A stretch of 64,000 bases of DNA from CSP1-4 sp963777975 (lineage in GTDB: Bacteria; Chloroflexota; Limnocylindria; Limnocylindrales; CSP1-4): contig CAVZSO010000006.1 of the NCBI GenBank assembly GCA_963777975.1, forward strand, positions 62,001 through 126,000. Reading direction: 5' to 3'. Both the position numbers and the translations under genes were made by a program. The notes beneath the pieces are model-generated. The model ran no database searches. It was given only the letters and a program-made list of their open reading frames with translations, and was not told the origin of the DNA. Below, piece by piece: positions 38,485 to 46,443 of this stretch (the first letter of the stretch is position 1; each line of letters begins with the position of its first letter).

Positions 38485-39669
38485 TCAGGTCGTGGCGGCG
38501 GCCAGCTGCGGGAGCGCCTCGCCGGCAGCGGACTGCCGGTCGATCGCGCGCGACATCTCGACCACCGCCCGCCCGATGATCGAGTCGGGCTTGGTGTACA
38601 TGAACGGGGCGCCGCTGTTGAGGGCGCTGATGGCGGCCCGGTACTCGTTGACGACCTGGAACTCGATCTTGCGCTTGAGAACGTTCTCGGCGTCCTTGAC
38701 GGCGATGCCCGTGAACGCGTTCGAGCGATTGAGGATGAGCTGGACCTTGTCACGGGGCACGCCGAGCTGGGTCATCGTCTCGAGCACGAGGCGCACGTTC
38801 TTGAGGCACGACAGGTCGGCCGTCATGACCACGAAGAGCGTGTCGGCAGCGGTGATGGTGTCGAGGTTCGTCTCGTCGAAGCGCTTGTCGATGTCGACCA
38901 GGGTGTAGTCGTAGAGCGTGCGCAGCTGTTCGAGGATGCGCGCGACGTGATGCTGATCGAAGCTCACCAGCTCGGCGGACTCGGGCGATGGCGGCGCCAG
39001 GAGGAGGTCGATGCCCGAGTCGTGCTTGACCATCGAGCTGCGCACGAGGTCCTGGTCGATGGTCGCGGACTGGACGACGTCGACGATCGACTTGCGGTCG
39101 AGCCCGAGGTCGAGGAAGACCCGATGGTCGCCGAACTGGAGGTTGCCGTCGACCAAGGCGACCTTGCGGTTGACCTCGCGATGGAGGGCGACCGCAGTGT
39201 TGATGGCCAGCGTCGTCGTGCCCACACCGCCCTTGGCACCGTAGAAGGCCAGGATGCGGCCCATGGGAGGTCGTCCGACGACCAGGTTCTTGGGCGCGAA
39301 GCGGGCCAGGAGGCTCTTGATGCGCGCCACCAGCTCGGCCGGGAAGAACGGCTTGACCTGGTAGTCGTCGGCACCTGCCCGCAGGCCCTTGACCTTGGCT
39401 TCCACGTCCGCGTCGGCCGTCAGCATGATGATCGGCATGTGCGTCTCGCCGGCTTCGGTCTCGCGGATCTTGGTCGCGACCTGATAGCCATCCATCTTGG
39501 GCAAGCCGACGTCGAGCAGCATCAGGTCGGGCGACTCGTCAGCCCACTTCTTCAACGCCTCCGCGCCGTCGCCGGCGATGGAGACCTCGTAGCCCTCCTG
39601 CTGGAGCGTGAACGAGAGCGACCGTTGCACATTGGGGTCGTCGTCGACGACCAGGATCCTGACGGACAT
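38485..39669 (-). CDS. Response regulator fused to CpaE/MinD-type ATPase
   Basis: A 394-residue fusion. Residues 1-120 form a CheY-like receiver with phosphoacceptor Asp53 (MLLDVGLPKMDG) and conserved Lys106 (DDYQVKPF). Residues 137-370 form a P-loop ATPase of the CpaE/TadZ group with a deviant Walker A GAKGGVGTTT (144-153), VALVDGNLQFGD and YTLVDIDKRFDE. In other bacteria CpaE/TadZ places Flp-type pilus machinery at the pole. Here no tad/flp gene or cognate histidine kinase is nearby, so the input and target are unknown. The start at 39669 follows a GAGGA ribosome-binding site. The C-terminal 20 residues are Ala-rich and disordered. Confidence 0.9.
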   Translation of the reverse strand: MSVRILVVDDDPNVQRSLSFTLQQEGYEVSIAGDGAEALKKWADESPDLMLLDVGLPKMDGYQVATKIRETEAGETHMPIIMLTADADVEAKVKGLRAGADDYQVKPFFPAELVARIKSLLARFAPKNLVVGRPPMGRILAFYGAKGGVGTTTLAINTAVALHREVNRKVALVDGNLQFGDHRVFLDLGLDRKSIVDVVQSATIDQDLVRSSMVKHDSGIDLLLAPPSPESAELVSFDQHHVARILEQLRTLYDYTLVDIDKRFDETNLDTITAADTLFVVMTADLSCLKNVRLVLETMTQLGVPRDKVQLILNRSNAFTGIAVKDAENVLKRKIEFQVVNEYRAAISALNSGAPFMYTKPDSIIGRAVVEMSRAIDRQSAAGEALPQLAAATT

Positions 39670-39765
39670 CCATTTCCTCGCTGGGATCAGACGCTCGGGC
39701 GGGCGGCGTCAGGCCGATGATAACGCGACCCGCCCGGGCGTCCGGAACCCATTGGTACCAGTCGG

Positions 39766-40665
39766 TCAGGCGGCCGCTGGCCCATCGTCGTTGGCGCTCT
39801 TGGCCAGGTAGCCGACGAGCGGCTGGAGCAGCTGCGTGAACTCGAAGGGGATGACGTACTTCGTGGCCGGGCTGCTGCCGATCGCCTTGAGGGCCTCAAG
39901 GTACTGCAGGGCCATGGTCTTCTCGTCGACCCCGCTGGCGGCGCTGAAGATGCGCTGGAGCGCCTCGCTGAAGCCCTCGGCGCGCAGGATGGCCGACTGG
40001 CGGTCGCCCTCGGCGCGCAGGATGGCGGCCTGCTTCTCGCCTTCGGCGACGTTGATGGCCGACTGTCGGGCACCCTCCGACTCGGTGATCACGGCACGCC
40101 GCGTGCGCTCGGCCGAGAGCTGTCGGTTCATGGCGTCCTGGACATCCCGTGGTGGCGTGATCTCACGGATCTCGACCGTCGTCACCTTGCCGCCCCAGCG
40201 CTCGGTCGACTCGTCGAGCCGGGTGCGCAGGACCTCGTTGATCTGCTCGCGCTTGCTGAGCACGTCGTCGAGCACGATGTCGCCGATGACCGCGCGCAGG
40301 GTCGTCGTCGCGATGCCCTGCAGGGCGCCGGCGAAGTAGACGACGTTGACCAGGCTCTTGAGCGGGTCGACGATCTTCCAGTAGATCAGGAAGTCGATGT
40401 TGATCGGCGCATTGTCCTTGGTGATCGTCGTCTGCGAGGGGACCTCGATGAAGGACTCACGCAGGTCGACCTTCACCGGCCGGTCGATGATCGGCCAGAT
40501 GAGGTTGATGCCAGGGCCGCGGACGAGGCTGTCGTTCGTCTTGCCCAGCCGGAAGACGACCAGCGCCTCGTACTGCTGGACGATGCGGATGGTGAGGTAG
40601 AAGAAGATGGCCAGGAACCCGATGCCGACCGCGACCAGGATGACCGTCGCGAGGAGTGGCTCCAT
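39766..40665 (-). CDS. SPFH/band 7 membrane protein (stomatin-like)
   Basis: A 299-residue stomatin/prohibitin-type scaffold. A single N-terminal helix (about 4-25, ATVILVAVGIGFLAIFFYL) leads to the SPFH domain (EALVVFRLGKTNDSLVRGPG, PSQTTITKDNAPINIDFLIY). A coiled coil rich in Glu/Ala/Arg follows (SEGARQSAINVAEGEKQAAI with repeated ILRAEGDRQSA). It starts 14 bases after the stop of the NfeD-type protease gene, and this stomatin-NfeD pairing is widespread. Members organise membrane microdomains, and the partner protease cleaves stomatin in archaeal homologues. Its role here is inferred from that pairing. Confidence 0.9.
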   Translation of the reverse strand: MEPLLATVILVAVGIGFLAIFFYLTIRIVQQYEALVVFRLGKTNDSLVRGPGINLIWPIIDRPVKVDLRESFIEVPSQTTITKDNAPINIDFLIYWKIVDPLKSLVNVVYFAGALQGIATTTLRAVIGDIVLDDVLSKREQINEVLRTRLDESTERWGGKVTTVEIREITPPRDVQDAMNRQLSAERTRRAVITESEGARQSAINVAEGEKQAAILRAEGDRQSAILRAEGFSEALQRIFSAASGVDEKTMALQYLEALKAIGSSPATKYVIPFEFTQLLQPLVGYLAKSANDDGPAAA

Positions 40666-40679
40666 GGGGACTCCCTTCT

Positions 40680-42029
40680 CTAGGCGCCTGCGGCGCCGTC
40701 CGATGCTTCCACGATGAGGGTCAGGCCGTCCAGGCGGACGACGCGGACGGGCGTCCCGCGTTGCAGCGCAGCCTCGTCAGCGGCGCGTGCGCTCCATTCC
40801 TCGCCGCCAGCATAGACCGTCCCGATCGGTGCCAGGGGATCGCGGACCTCGCCGACCGTGCCGGCGGCGATGCCAGCTCCGACCGTGCCGGGTGTCGCGC
40901 GCATGCGCCGCGACCGGACGGCGACGATCACCACGAGGCCCATGAACAGGCCCGTGGAGGCGACCACGGCCACGATGGTCGGCAGGCCGACCGTGACCAC
41001 GGGCGCCGTCGGGCTGCCCGAGTCGGTGAACAACGCTGCCGCGCCGAGGGCCAGGCAGACGAGCCCGCCGATCGTCAACAGCCCATGGCTGGTGACGGTC
41101 AGCTCGAGGACGAACAGGATGCCGGCCAGCCCGATGAGCAGCAGGCCTCCGATGTTGAGGGGCAGGCTGCCGAAGCCGATGAAGGCCAGGATGATGGCCA
41201 GCGCACCCAACGTGCCGGTCACGAAGTTGGGGTTCTGGAGCTCGAAGATGAGGCCGTAGAAGCCGACCATGAAGAGGATGAAGGCGATGTTGGGGTCGGC
41301 CAGCAGGTGGAGGAAGGACTCGAACGGGCCCATCGAGTCCTCCTCGACGACCGCGTCCGACGTCTCGATCGTGACGGGGGCGCCCGCGACCTGGACGACC
41401 TGGCCGTCCATGGCCGCCAGCACCGCCGGCAGGTCGGCGGCGATGCCGTCGACGAGGTCGAGCTTGACCGCCTCGGTGGCGCTGAAGGCAGCTGCATCGA
41501 CGACCGCCTTGACGGCGGGATCGACCGCCCTGCCTCGGGCATCCGCGATGCCGGTGATGAACTTCACCGCATCGTTCTTGACCTTCTCGCCCAGCGTGCC
41601 GCCGATGTCCTCGCCCTGGCCACCGACGGGGGATGCGGCGCCGATGTTGGTGCCCGGCGCCATGTAGGCGAGGTTGGCGGCCATGGTGATGAACGTGCCG
41701 GCGCTGGCAGCATGGGCGCCCGATGGGGCGACCCAGACGGTGACGGGCAGCGGCGCCTCGAGGAGCGTGCCCACGATGTCGCGCGTGGCGTCCAGCGAGC
41801 CGCCCGGCGTATCGAGCTCGATGACCACGGCGGCGGCGCCGGCCTTGGCGGCTTCGCGGATGCGGTCATCGAGATAGCCGGCCATGACCTGGTCGACGAC
41901 GCCGGTCGTGGGCAGCACGACGACCTTCGGCTGGGCGCCGCGCGCCTGGCTGGTGATCAGCAGAAGGAGGCCGGTCAGGGCGAGCAGGAGCGCCAGGCGA
42001 CGGACGGGTCTGGCGAGGCGGTCGGTCAC
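40680..42029 (-). CDS. NfeD-type membrane serine protease (ClpP class)
   Basis: A 449-residue membrane protein. I chose GTG 42029, which follows GGGAG and gives MTDRLARPVRRLALLL, a clean signal peptide, over GTG 42047. The N-terminal ClpP-like domain has ELDTPGGSLDATRDIV and the catalytic serine region APSGAHAASAGTFI (Ser109 in SAG). A lysine at about 149-151 is the likely partner in a Ser-Lys dyad. Four or five helices follow (about 215-370). The C-terminal NfeD OB-fold reads GTVGEVRDPLAPIGTVYAGG and GTPVRVVRLDGLTLIVE. It lies directly upstream of the stomatin-like gene, its usual partner. Confidence 0.92.
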   Translation of the reverse strand: MTDRLARPVRRLALLLALTGLLLLITSQARGAQPKVVVLPTTGVVDQVMAGYLDDRIREAAKAGAAAVVIELDTPGGSLDATRDIVGTLLEAPLPVTVWVAPSGAHAASAGTFITMAANLAYMAPGTNIGAASPVGGQGEDIGGTLGEKVKNDAVKFITGIADARGRAVDPAVKAVVDAAAFSATEAVKLDLVDGIAADLPAVLAAMDGQVVQVAGAPVTIETSDAVVEEDSMGPFESFLHLLADPNIAFILFMVGFYGLIFELQNPNFVTGTLGALAIILAFIGFGSLPLNIGGLLLIGLAGILFVLELTVTSHGLLTIGGLVCLALGAAALFTDSGSPTAPVVTVGLPTIVAVVASTGLFMGLVVIVAVRSRRMRATPGTVGAGIAAGTVGEVRDPLAPIGTVYAGGEEWSARAADEAALQRGTPVRVVRLDGLTLIVEASDGAAGA

Positions 42030-42050
42030 GGGTGATGCTCCCTGCACCGA

Positions 42051-42641
42051 TTATCCCACGACGCTCGTGCCCGCCCGGATGTCGTCCAGGGCGAAGACGC
42101 TCCACGATTCGAGGTCGTCCCGACGCGCCTCGACCTCGTCGATGGTGGCGAAGGCTCCGCGCAGCTTGTCCGTCTCACGGATGGCCACTGGCCGACCGGC
42201 GGCGTCGGCTTCATAGACGAGGCCGAGGTGGACGGCGCCGACCGGTGTCGCATCGTCGTTGAGCAGGCCGACGAGTCGGCACTCGGGCAGGAAGGCCGCC
42301 TCGATCTCCTCCTGCCACTCGCGGTTCAGGCCGTCGATGGGGTCGCCGTCACCCGACGCCACATGGCCGCCGATGCCGATCGACCAGCGATCGTGCAGCC
42401 GTGCATCGCCGCCCGCTCGCGTGCGTTGCATCAAGAAGATCCGAGGTCCGTCGTGCAGCACGAGATAGGGCACGATCTGCTTCCAGGCCGGATCGACCTC
42501 GAGCTCCGAGCGGGGCCGGAAGGTCGCAGCTTCCGCGATCGCCGCAAGGTGGCGCTCGATGTCCTGACGACGGACACCCCGCCAGCCCAGGTCGTCCGGG
42601 AACCGGTCGCGGGCGACGGCCATGATCAACTCGTCGGTCAA
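42051..42641 (-). CDS. Nudix-fold hydrolase with a degenerate Nudix box
   Basis: About 196 residues. The core has QIVPYLVLHDGPRIFLMQRT and SIGIGGHVASGDGDP, then LNREWQEEIEA, which is a Nudix box (REUxEE). The upstream Glu is replaced by Asp and the final Gly by Glu, so pyrophosphohydrolase activity is uncertain. Start TTG 42641 overlaps the tyrA stop as TTGA; ATG 42623 is an alternative. Read as printed, its frame runs on from the middle of tyrA, which could be mistaken for a fusion. The tyrA stop in the correct frame shows they are separate genes. Confidence 0.75.
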   Translation of the reverse strand: MTDELIMAVARDRFPDDLGWRGVRRQDIERHLAAIAEAATFRPRSELEVDPAWKQIVPYLVLHDGPRIFLMQRTRAGGDARLHDRWSIGIGGHVASGDGDPIDGLNREWQEEIEAAFLPECRLVGLLNDDATPVGAVHLGLVYEADAAGRPVAIRETDKLRGAFATIDEVEARRDDLESWSVFALDDIRAGTSVVG

Positions 42642-43519
42642 CCCCTGTCGCCTCCGCGCGCGATCGCGGCCACGCGCTCCAGCTCGGCAAGGAGCGCGTC
42701 GACGTCCGCCGAAGCGGGCACCTGGCGCCGCCAACGCATCGAGCCTGACCTGCCATGCCTCGAGCACCCCACGATGTCGCCGCAGCGCGTCGGCGACATG
42801 GGCGGCGTTGAGGGTCAGCATGCCGGCGCCGAGCGCTGGGTCGCCGCCTGCCAGGCGAGTCGTGTCGCGCCAGCCCTGGGCGGCCAGGGTCCGTGCCAGG
42901 GGCCAGTCCGGCGCGCCAGCGGCCGCCTCGACAAGGGCGCAGGCGACGACCAGCGGCAGCTGGCTGATGAGCGCGACCGCGGCATCGTGGGCCTCAGGCT
43001 CGACGCGCAGCGCCCGCGCGCCGCAGTCCGCGGCCAGGCGCTCGACGAGCGCCACGTCCGCCGGCATGGCGTTCGGCCCGGGCAGCACGACCCAGGGACG
43101 GTCGACGAAGAGGTCCGCCTCCGCCGCCGCATAGCCGGCCTGCTCGCGGCCGCTCATCGGGATGGCCGCCGACCCAGCGCAGCCCTGGGATCGCGGCAGC
43201 AGCGGAGGCCATCGGTGCCTGGATCGGACGTCACGTCGGTCAACGGACGGCCAGCGGCCGCGATCGAGGGCCCGACACGGCCGATGAGCGCGACGTTGGC
43301 GGATGGGCTGGCGGCCAGGAGCGTCAGGTCGGCATCGGCGGCAGCGCTCGTCGGGTCATCGGCGACAGCGTCGATCTGGCCAGCGTCGAGGGCCGCTCGA
43401 GGCCCCGCAGCGCTCCTGCTCCAGACGGTGATCGTCCACGTGCCTGGCCGTCGCGCGGCCAGCGCCTGCGCGATGGAGCCGCCGATGAGGCCGAAGCCGA
43501 GGATGGCCAGTCGGGTCAT
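42638..43519 (-). CDS. tyrA: Prephenate dehydrogenase TyrA (three frame breaks)
   Basis: NAD(P)-dependent dehydrogenase of tyrosine synthesis. The start follows GGGAGG and gives MTRLAILGFGLIGGSIAQAL, the Rossmann motif. The first frame runs to TDVTS. A one-base shift near 43230 gives ASAAAAIPGLRWVGGHP, a second near 43165 gives MSGREQAGYAAA, and together they restore the family motif GxHPMxG. The middle continues through LFVDRPWVVLPGPNA and GGDPALGAGMLTLNAAH. A third break near 42710 leads to ADVDALLAELERVAAIA and the stop at 42638. Length is about 293 residues. It adjoins trpB2, so the window has two aromatic-amino-acid genes. Confidence 0.85.
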
Positions 43520-43559
43520 GGGCTGCCCACCTCCCCGACCGATGGGCGGCGCACGAGGA

Positions 43560-43805
43560 TCAGCCGTCTGGTCGACGGCGCGGCCCGGCGCGACGATCGC
43601 CCTCCCGGCGCTCGACCCCATCAGGCGGGCCCGGATCGTCGGGCGGATTCTGCCGTCGGTTGTACTCGCGGCGATTGCCGTCACGCCGCTCGTTGTTGAG
43701 CAGCGCGCCACAGCGCGGGCAGCGGCGCTCATCGGGGAAGAGCGCATCGAGCTGGACGGTCGTGAAGATCCGCCGGCCGCACGACCAGCAGGCAAGCGAT
43801 GGCAT
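43560..43805 (-). CDS. Small zinc-ribbon protein with Arg-rich tail
   Basis: An 81-residue protein whose N-terminus carries two CxxC knuckles, Cys6/Cys9 and Cys29/Cys32 (ACWSCGRR, RCPRCGALL), spaced as in a zinc ribbon. The tail repeats an ERRxxxRR pattern (ERRDGNRREYNRRQNP, ERREGDRR) separated by Pro/Gly. Such tails occur in small bacterial regulators and could bind RNA, DNA or a nucleotide, but I cannot name the function. It lies between trpB2 and tyrA in the same direction and is likely in their transcript. Confidence 0.7.
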   Translation of the reverse strand: MPSLACWSCGRRIFTTVQLDALFPDERRCPRCGALLNNERRDGNRREYNRRQNPPDDPGPPDGVERREGDRRAGPRRRPDG

Positions 43806-43860
43806 CGGCGCTAGGGTCGCACGTCAGCCGGATCGGCGCGAGGATCGCCGGCCGGCACCG

Positions 43861-45225
43861 TCAACCTGCCACGACCGGCACGCGCTCGAGGGCCGCGGCG
43901 ACGGCATCGGCCGGGAACTCGTAGTCCTCGAGCGTCCCCGCGAGATAGCGTTCATAGGCGCCAAGGTCGAAATGGCCATGCCCGCAGAGGTTGAAGAGGA
44001 TGACCGTGGCTCGACCCTCCGCCTTGGCGCGCAGCGCCTCGTCGATGGCGATCTTGATGGCGTGGGTCGGTTCCGGCGCCGGCAGGATGCCCTCCGCCCG
44101 CGCGAACCGGACGCCGGCCTCGAAGGAGGCCGTCTGGTGGACGGCACGGGCTTCGATGTAGCCGTGCTCCTTGAGCAGCGACACGAGCGGCGACATGCCG
44201 TGGTAGCGCAGGCCGCCAGCGTGGATCGGCTCGGGCACGAAGTCGTGGCCGAGCGTGTGCATCTTGACCAGCGGGGTCATCTGGGCGGTATCGCCGAAGT
44301 CGTAGGCATAGGTGCCACGGGTCAGGCTCGGCGCAGCCTCGGGCTCGACCGCGATGACCCGGTAGGTCGAGCCGCCGCGGAAGGTTCGACCGAGCCACGG
44401 GAATGACAAGCCGGCGAAGTTCGAGCCGCCGCCGGCGCAGCCGATGATCACCTCCGGCTCCTCGCCGGCCATCTCCATCTGCAGGATCGTCTCCTGACCG
44501 ATGACCGTCTGATGCAGGAGGACGAAGTCGAAGACCGAACCCAGCGAGTACTTCGTCCCCGGGTGGGTCACGGTGTCCTCGATGGCCTCGCTGATCGCGA
44601 TGCCCAGGGAACCGGTGTGGTCCGGCGTCTCGGCCAGGACCTTGCGACCGTACTCCGTGTCGAAGCTCGGGCTGGGCACGATCTGGGCGCCGTAGGTCTC
44701 CATGAGATTGCGGCGGTACGGCTTCTGGTCGTAGCTCGCGCGGACCATGAAGACCTTGACCTCGAGGTCGAACATGGCGCCGGCGAACGCCAGGGCGCTG
44801 CCCCACTGGCCGGCGCCGGTCTCGGTCGCGAGCCTGGTCACGCCCTCGGCCTTGTTGTAGTACGCCTGGGCCAGGGCGGTGTTGGGCTTGTGGCTGCCGG
44901 ACGGGCTGCCGCCTTCGTACTTGTAGTAGATGTGGGCCGGCGTATCGAGCGCCGCCTCGAGTCGATGCGCCCGGTAGAGCGGCGACGGCCGATACAACGC
45001 GTACGCGTCGAGCACCGGTTCGGGGATCTCGATCTCGCGGTCGGTGCTCACGACCTGCGCGATGAGGGCCATCGGGAAGAGCGGCGCGAGGTCGGCAGGC
45101 CCGATGGGCTGGCCGGTCCCAGGATGGAGGACCGGGGCCGGCGCGACCGGCAGGTCCGCGGCGATGTTGTACCAGGCGCGCGGGATGCGATCCTCGGCGA
45201 GCGTGAACTTCGTCTGCCTGGTCAT
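43861..45225 (-). CDS. trpB: TrpB2-type tryptophan synthase beta subunit
   Basis: PLP enzyme making tryptophan from indole and serine, 454 residues, of the long TrpB2 class that often works without a TrpA partner. The start at 45225 follows GGAGGT. The N-terminal extension with RAWYNIAADLP and the KYEGGSPSGSHKPNTALAQ segment hold the Schiff-base Lys113. ATETGAGQWGSALAF holds catalytic Glu135, and GCAGGGSNFAGLSFPWLG binds the PLP phosphate. The frame stays open upstream into the preceding thpR gene because of a break there; that is not a fusion. No trpA lies nearby. Confidence 0.94.
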   Translation of the reverse strand: MTRQTKFTLAEDRIPRAWYNIAADLPVAPAPVLHPGTGQPIGPADLAPLFPMALIAQVVSTDREIEIPEPVLDAYALYRPSPLYRAHRLEAALDTPAHIYYKYEGGSPSGSHKPNTALAQAYYNKAEGVTRLATETGAGQWGSALAFAGAMFDLEVKVFMVRASYDQKPYRRNLMETYGAQIVPSPSFDTEYGRKVLAETPDHTGSLGIAISEAIEDTVTHPGTKYSLGSVFDFVLLHQTVIGQETILQMEMAGEEPEVIIGCAGGGSNFAGLSFPWLGRTFRGGSTYRVIAVEPEAAPSLTRGTYAYDFGDTAQMTPLVKMHTLGHDFVPEPIHAGGLRYHGMSPLVSLLKEHGYIEARAVHQTASFEAGVRFARAEGILPAPEPTHAIKIAIDEALRAKAEGRATVILFNLCGHGHFDLGAYERYLAGTLEDYEFPADAVAAALERVPVVAG

Positions 45226-45280
45226 GGGACGCGACCTCCGGGGGCTGGTAGCGTGGGCCGTCGGGCGTGGGTTTCGTAAT

Positions 45281-45869
45281 CTAGCCCGCGCGCCCGGGCG
45301 GCGGCAAGCCACCCCGGCCGGCCGAAGGTCCAGCCGCGCCAGGACCTCGTACCGTGACCGCGGCGGCCCCAGGTGGCTGCGGTAGAGGACGAGCTGATCG
45401 GCCGTCCAGGCCGGTCGGCCATCCGCGAACCGCTCGCCCAGCGCCGTTGCGAGCGATATGGGCGCCCGACGGGCCACGGTCAGGTGCGGGACGCGACGCG
45501 GCCCCCGGCTCCATCGCCAAGGCGCTGCCGCAGGCTGCGGCCAGGTCACGGACGGCCGTTCTGCCGTTCCCGATGCCGAGCCAGGCGACGCGCGGACGTC
45601 CCCGCCCGCCGAAGGCGCCCGCGCCTTGGAGCGCGATCTCGAAGGGCGCGACGGAGCGGGCGACTTCAGCCAGGGCGGCCTCGACGGCGGGCAACCGGTC
45701 GACCGGCGTGGCGCCCATGAAGGCGAGCGTCAGGTGCAGGTCGCCGCGGGAGCACCCAGCGAGCCTCGGGCCAGGCGCCAGGGAGGGTCCCACATCGTTC
45801 CTCGATCTCCTGTGCGACAGCCTTCGGCACCGGCAGGGCCACGAAGCAACGCCACGCTGGTGGATCCAT
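45281..45869 (-). CDS. thpR: RNA 2',3'-cyclic phosphodiesterase ThpR (three frame breaks)
   Basis: 2H-phosphoesterase (LigT/ThpR) acting on cyclic phosphate ends or 2'-5' linkages in RNA. It starts MDPPAWRCFVALPVPKAVA at 45869. The frame shifts near 45770, restoring the first HxTx motif in GDLHLTLAFMGATPVDRLP. The middle runs to RVAWLGIGNG. After a shift near 45545 the second motif appears in RVPHLTVARRA, then LYRSHLGPPRSRYEVLARL. A final shift at a GGGG run near 45312 would reach a stop at 45281. Both catalytic histidines are therefore encoded. Length is about 195 residues. It lies between ppa and trpB2 in the same direction. Confidence 0.75.
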
Positions 45870-45889
45870 CGCCCGATGGTCGGAGGGAC

Positions 45890-46408
45890 TCAGGCCTCGA
45901 CCCCGTGCTCGAGCTGCCATCTCGCGCGGTCGTCCTCGAGGACCCGGCGCGCCTCCTCGACCTCGCGCCAGCCGACCACGTCGGTGGCCTTCTCCTCGAG
46001 CAGCTTGTAGGTCTCGAAGAAGTGCTCGATCTCGACCAGCCGATGGGGTCGGACCTGGGCCAGGCTGGTGACGTGCGCCTGGTGTGGGTCGCCGATGGCG
46101 ACGCACAGGACCTTGAAGTCGAAGCCCTTCTCGTCGCGCATCTCGAGGCCGCCGATGGGTCGGCCCCAGACGTGACAACCGGTGAAGGTCGGCTCGTCGA
46201 CGAGCAACAGCGCATCGGTGTGATCGCCATCGCCGGCCCGCGTGCCGTCGATGAAGCCGTAGTCGAAGTTGTAGAAGACGGCCGAGGAGAGCACCCGGTC
46301 GAGCCGGAAGACGCCCGCCTCCTCGTCGAACTCGATCTTGTTGCGGCTGCCACGCGGGATCTCGACCACGATCTCGACGACGTCGGGAAAGGGGCCGGGG
46401 CTCTTCAC
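45890..46408 (-). CDS. ppa: Inorganic pyrophosphatase (family I)
   Basis: Soluble enzyme hydrolysing pyrophosphate, 172 residues, the usual bacterial length. The start GTG 46408 gives a protein opening KSPGPFPDVVEIVVEIPRGS with the conserved RNKIEFDE. It then has VLSSAVFYNFDYGFIDGT and the active-site aspartates of GDGDHTDALLLVDEP. The C-terminal half has IGDPHQAHV and IEHFFETYKLLEEKA. The in-frame extension to 46510 lacks family features. TATCGT lies six bases before the GTG and GGCGGG in between, so it could be leaderless or use that weak ribosome site. Confidence 0.94.
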   Translation of the reverse strand: MKSPGPFPDVVEIVVEIPRGSRNKIEFDEEAGVFRLDRVLSSAVFYNFDYGFIDGTRAGDGDHTDALLLVDEPTFTGCHVWGRPIGGLEMRDEKGFDFKVLCVAIGDPHQAHVTSLAQVRPHRLVEIEHFFETYKLLEEKATDVVGWREVEEARRVLEDDRARWQLEHGVEA

Positions 46409-46414
46409 CCCGCC

Positions 46415-46420
46415 ACGATA
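46415..46420 (-). promoter_or_regulatory. Putative -10 of a leaderless ppa transcript
   Basis: TATCGT on the minus strand ends six bases before the GTG start at 46408. No strong -35 seen. Confidence 0.3.
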
Positions 46421-46443
46421 GCGCGCCGGGGGCGAGGCCACCG

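Noticed and set aside
42051..43157. Apparent TyrA-Nudix fusion protein
   Set aside because: The continuous frame results from a break near 42710. In the correct frame tyrA ends at 42638 and overlaps the Nudix start as TTGA.
43861..45549. Apparent ThpR-TrpB fusion
   Set aside because: Frame breaks in thpR remove its stop from this frame. TrpB2 has its own GGAGGT site and ATG at 45225.
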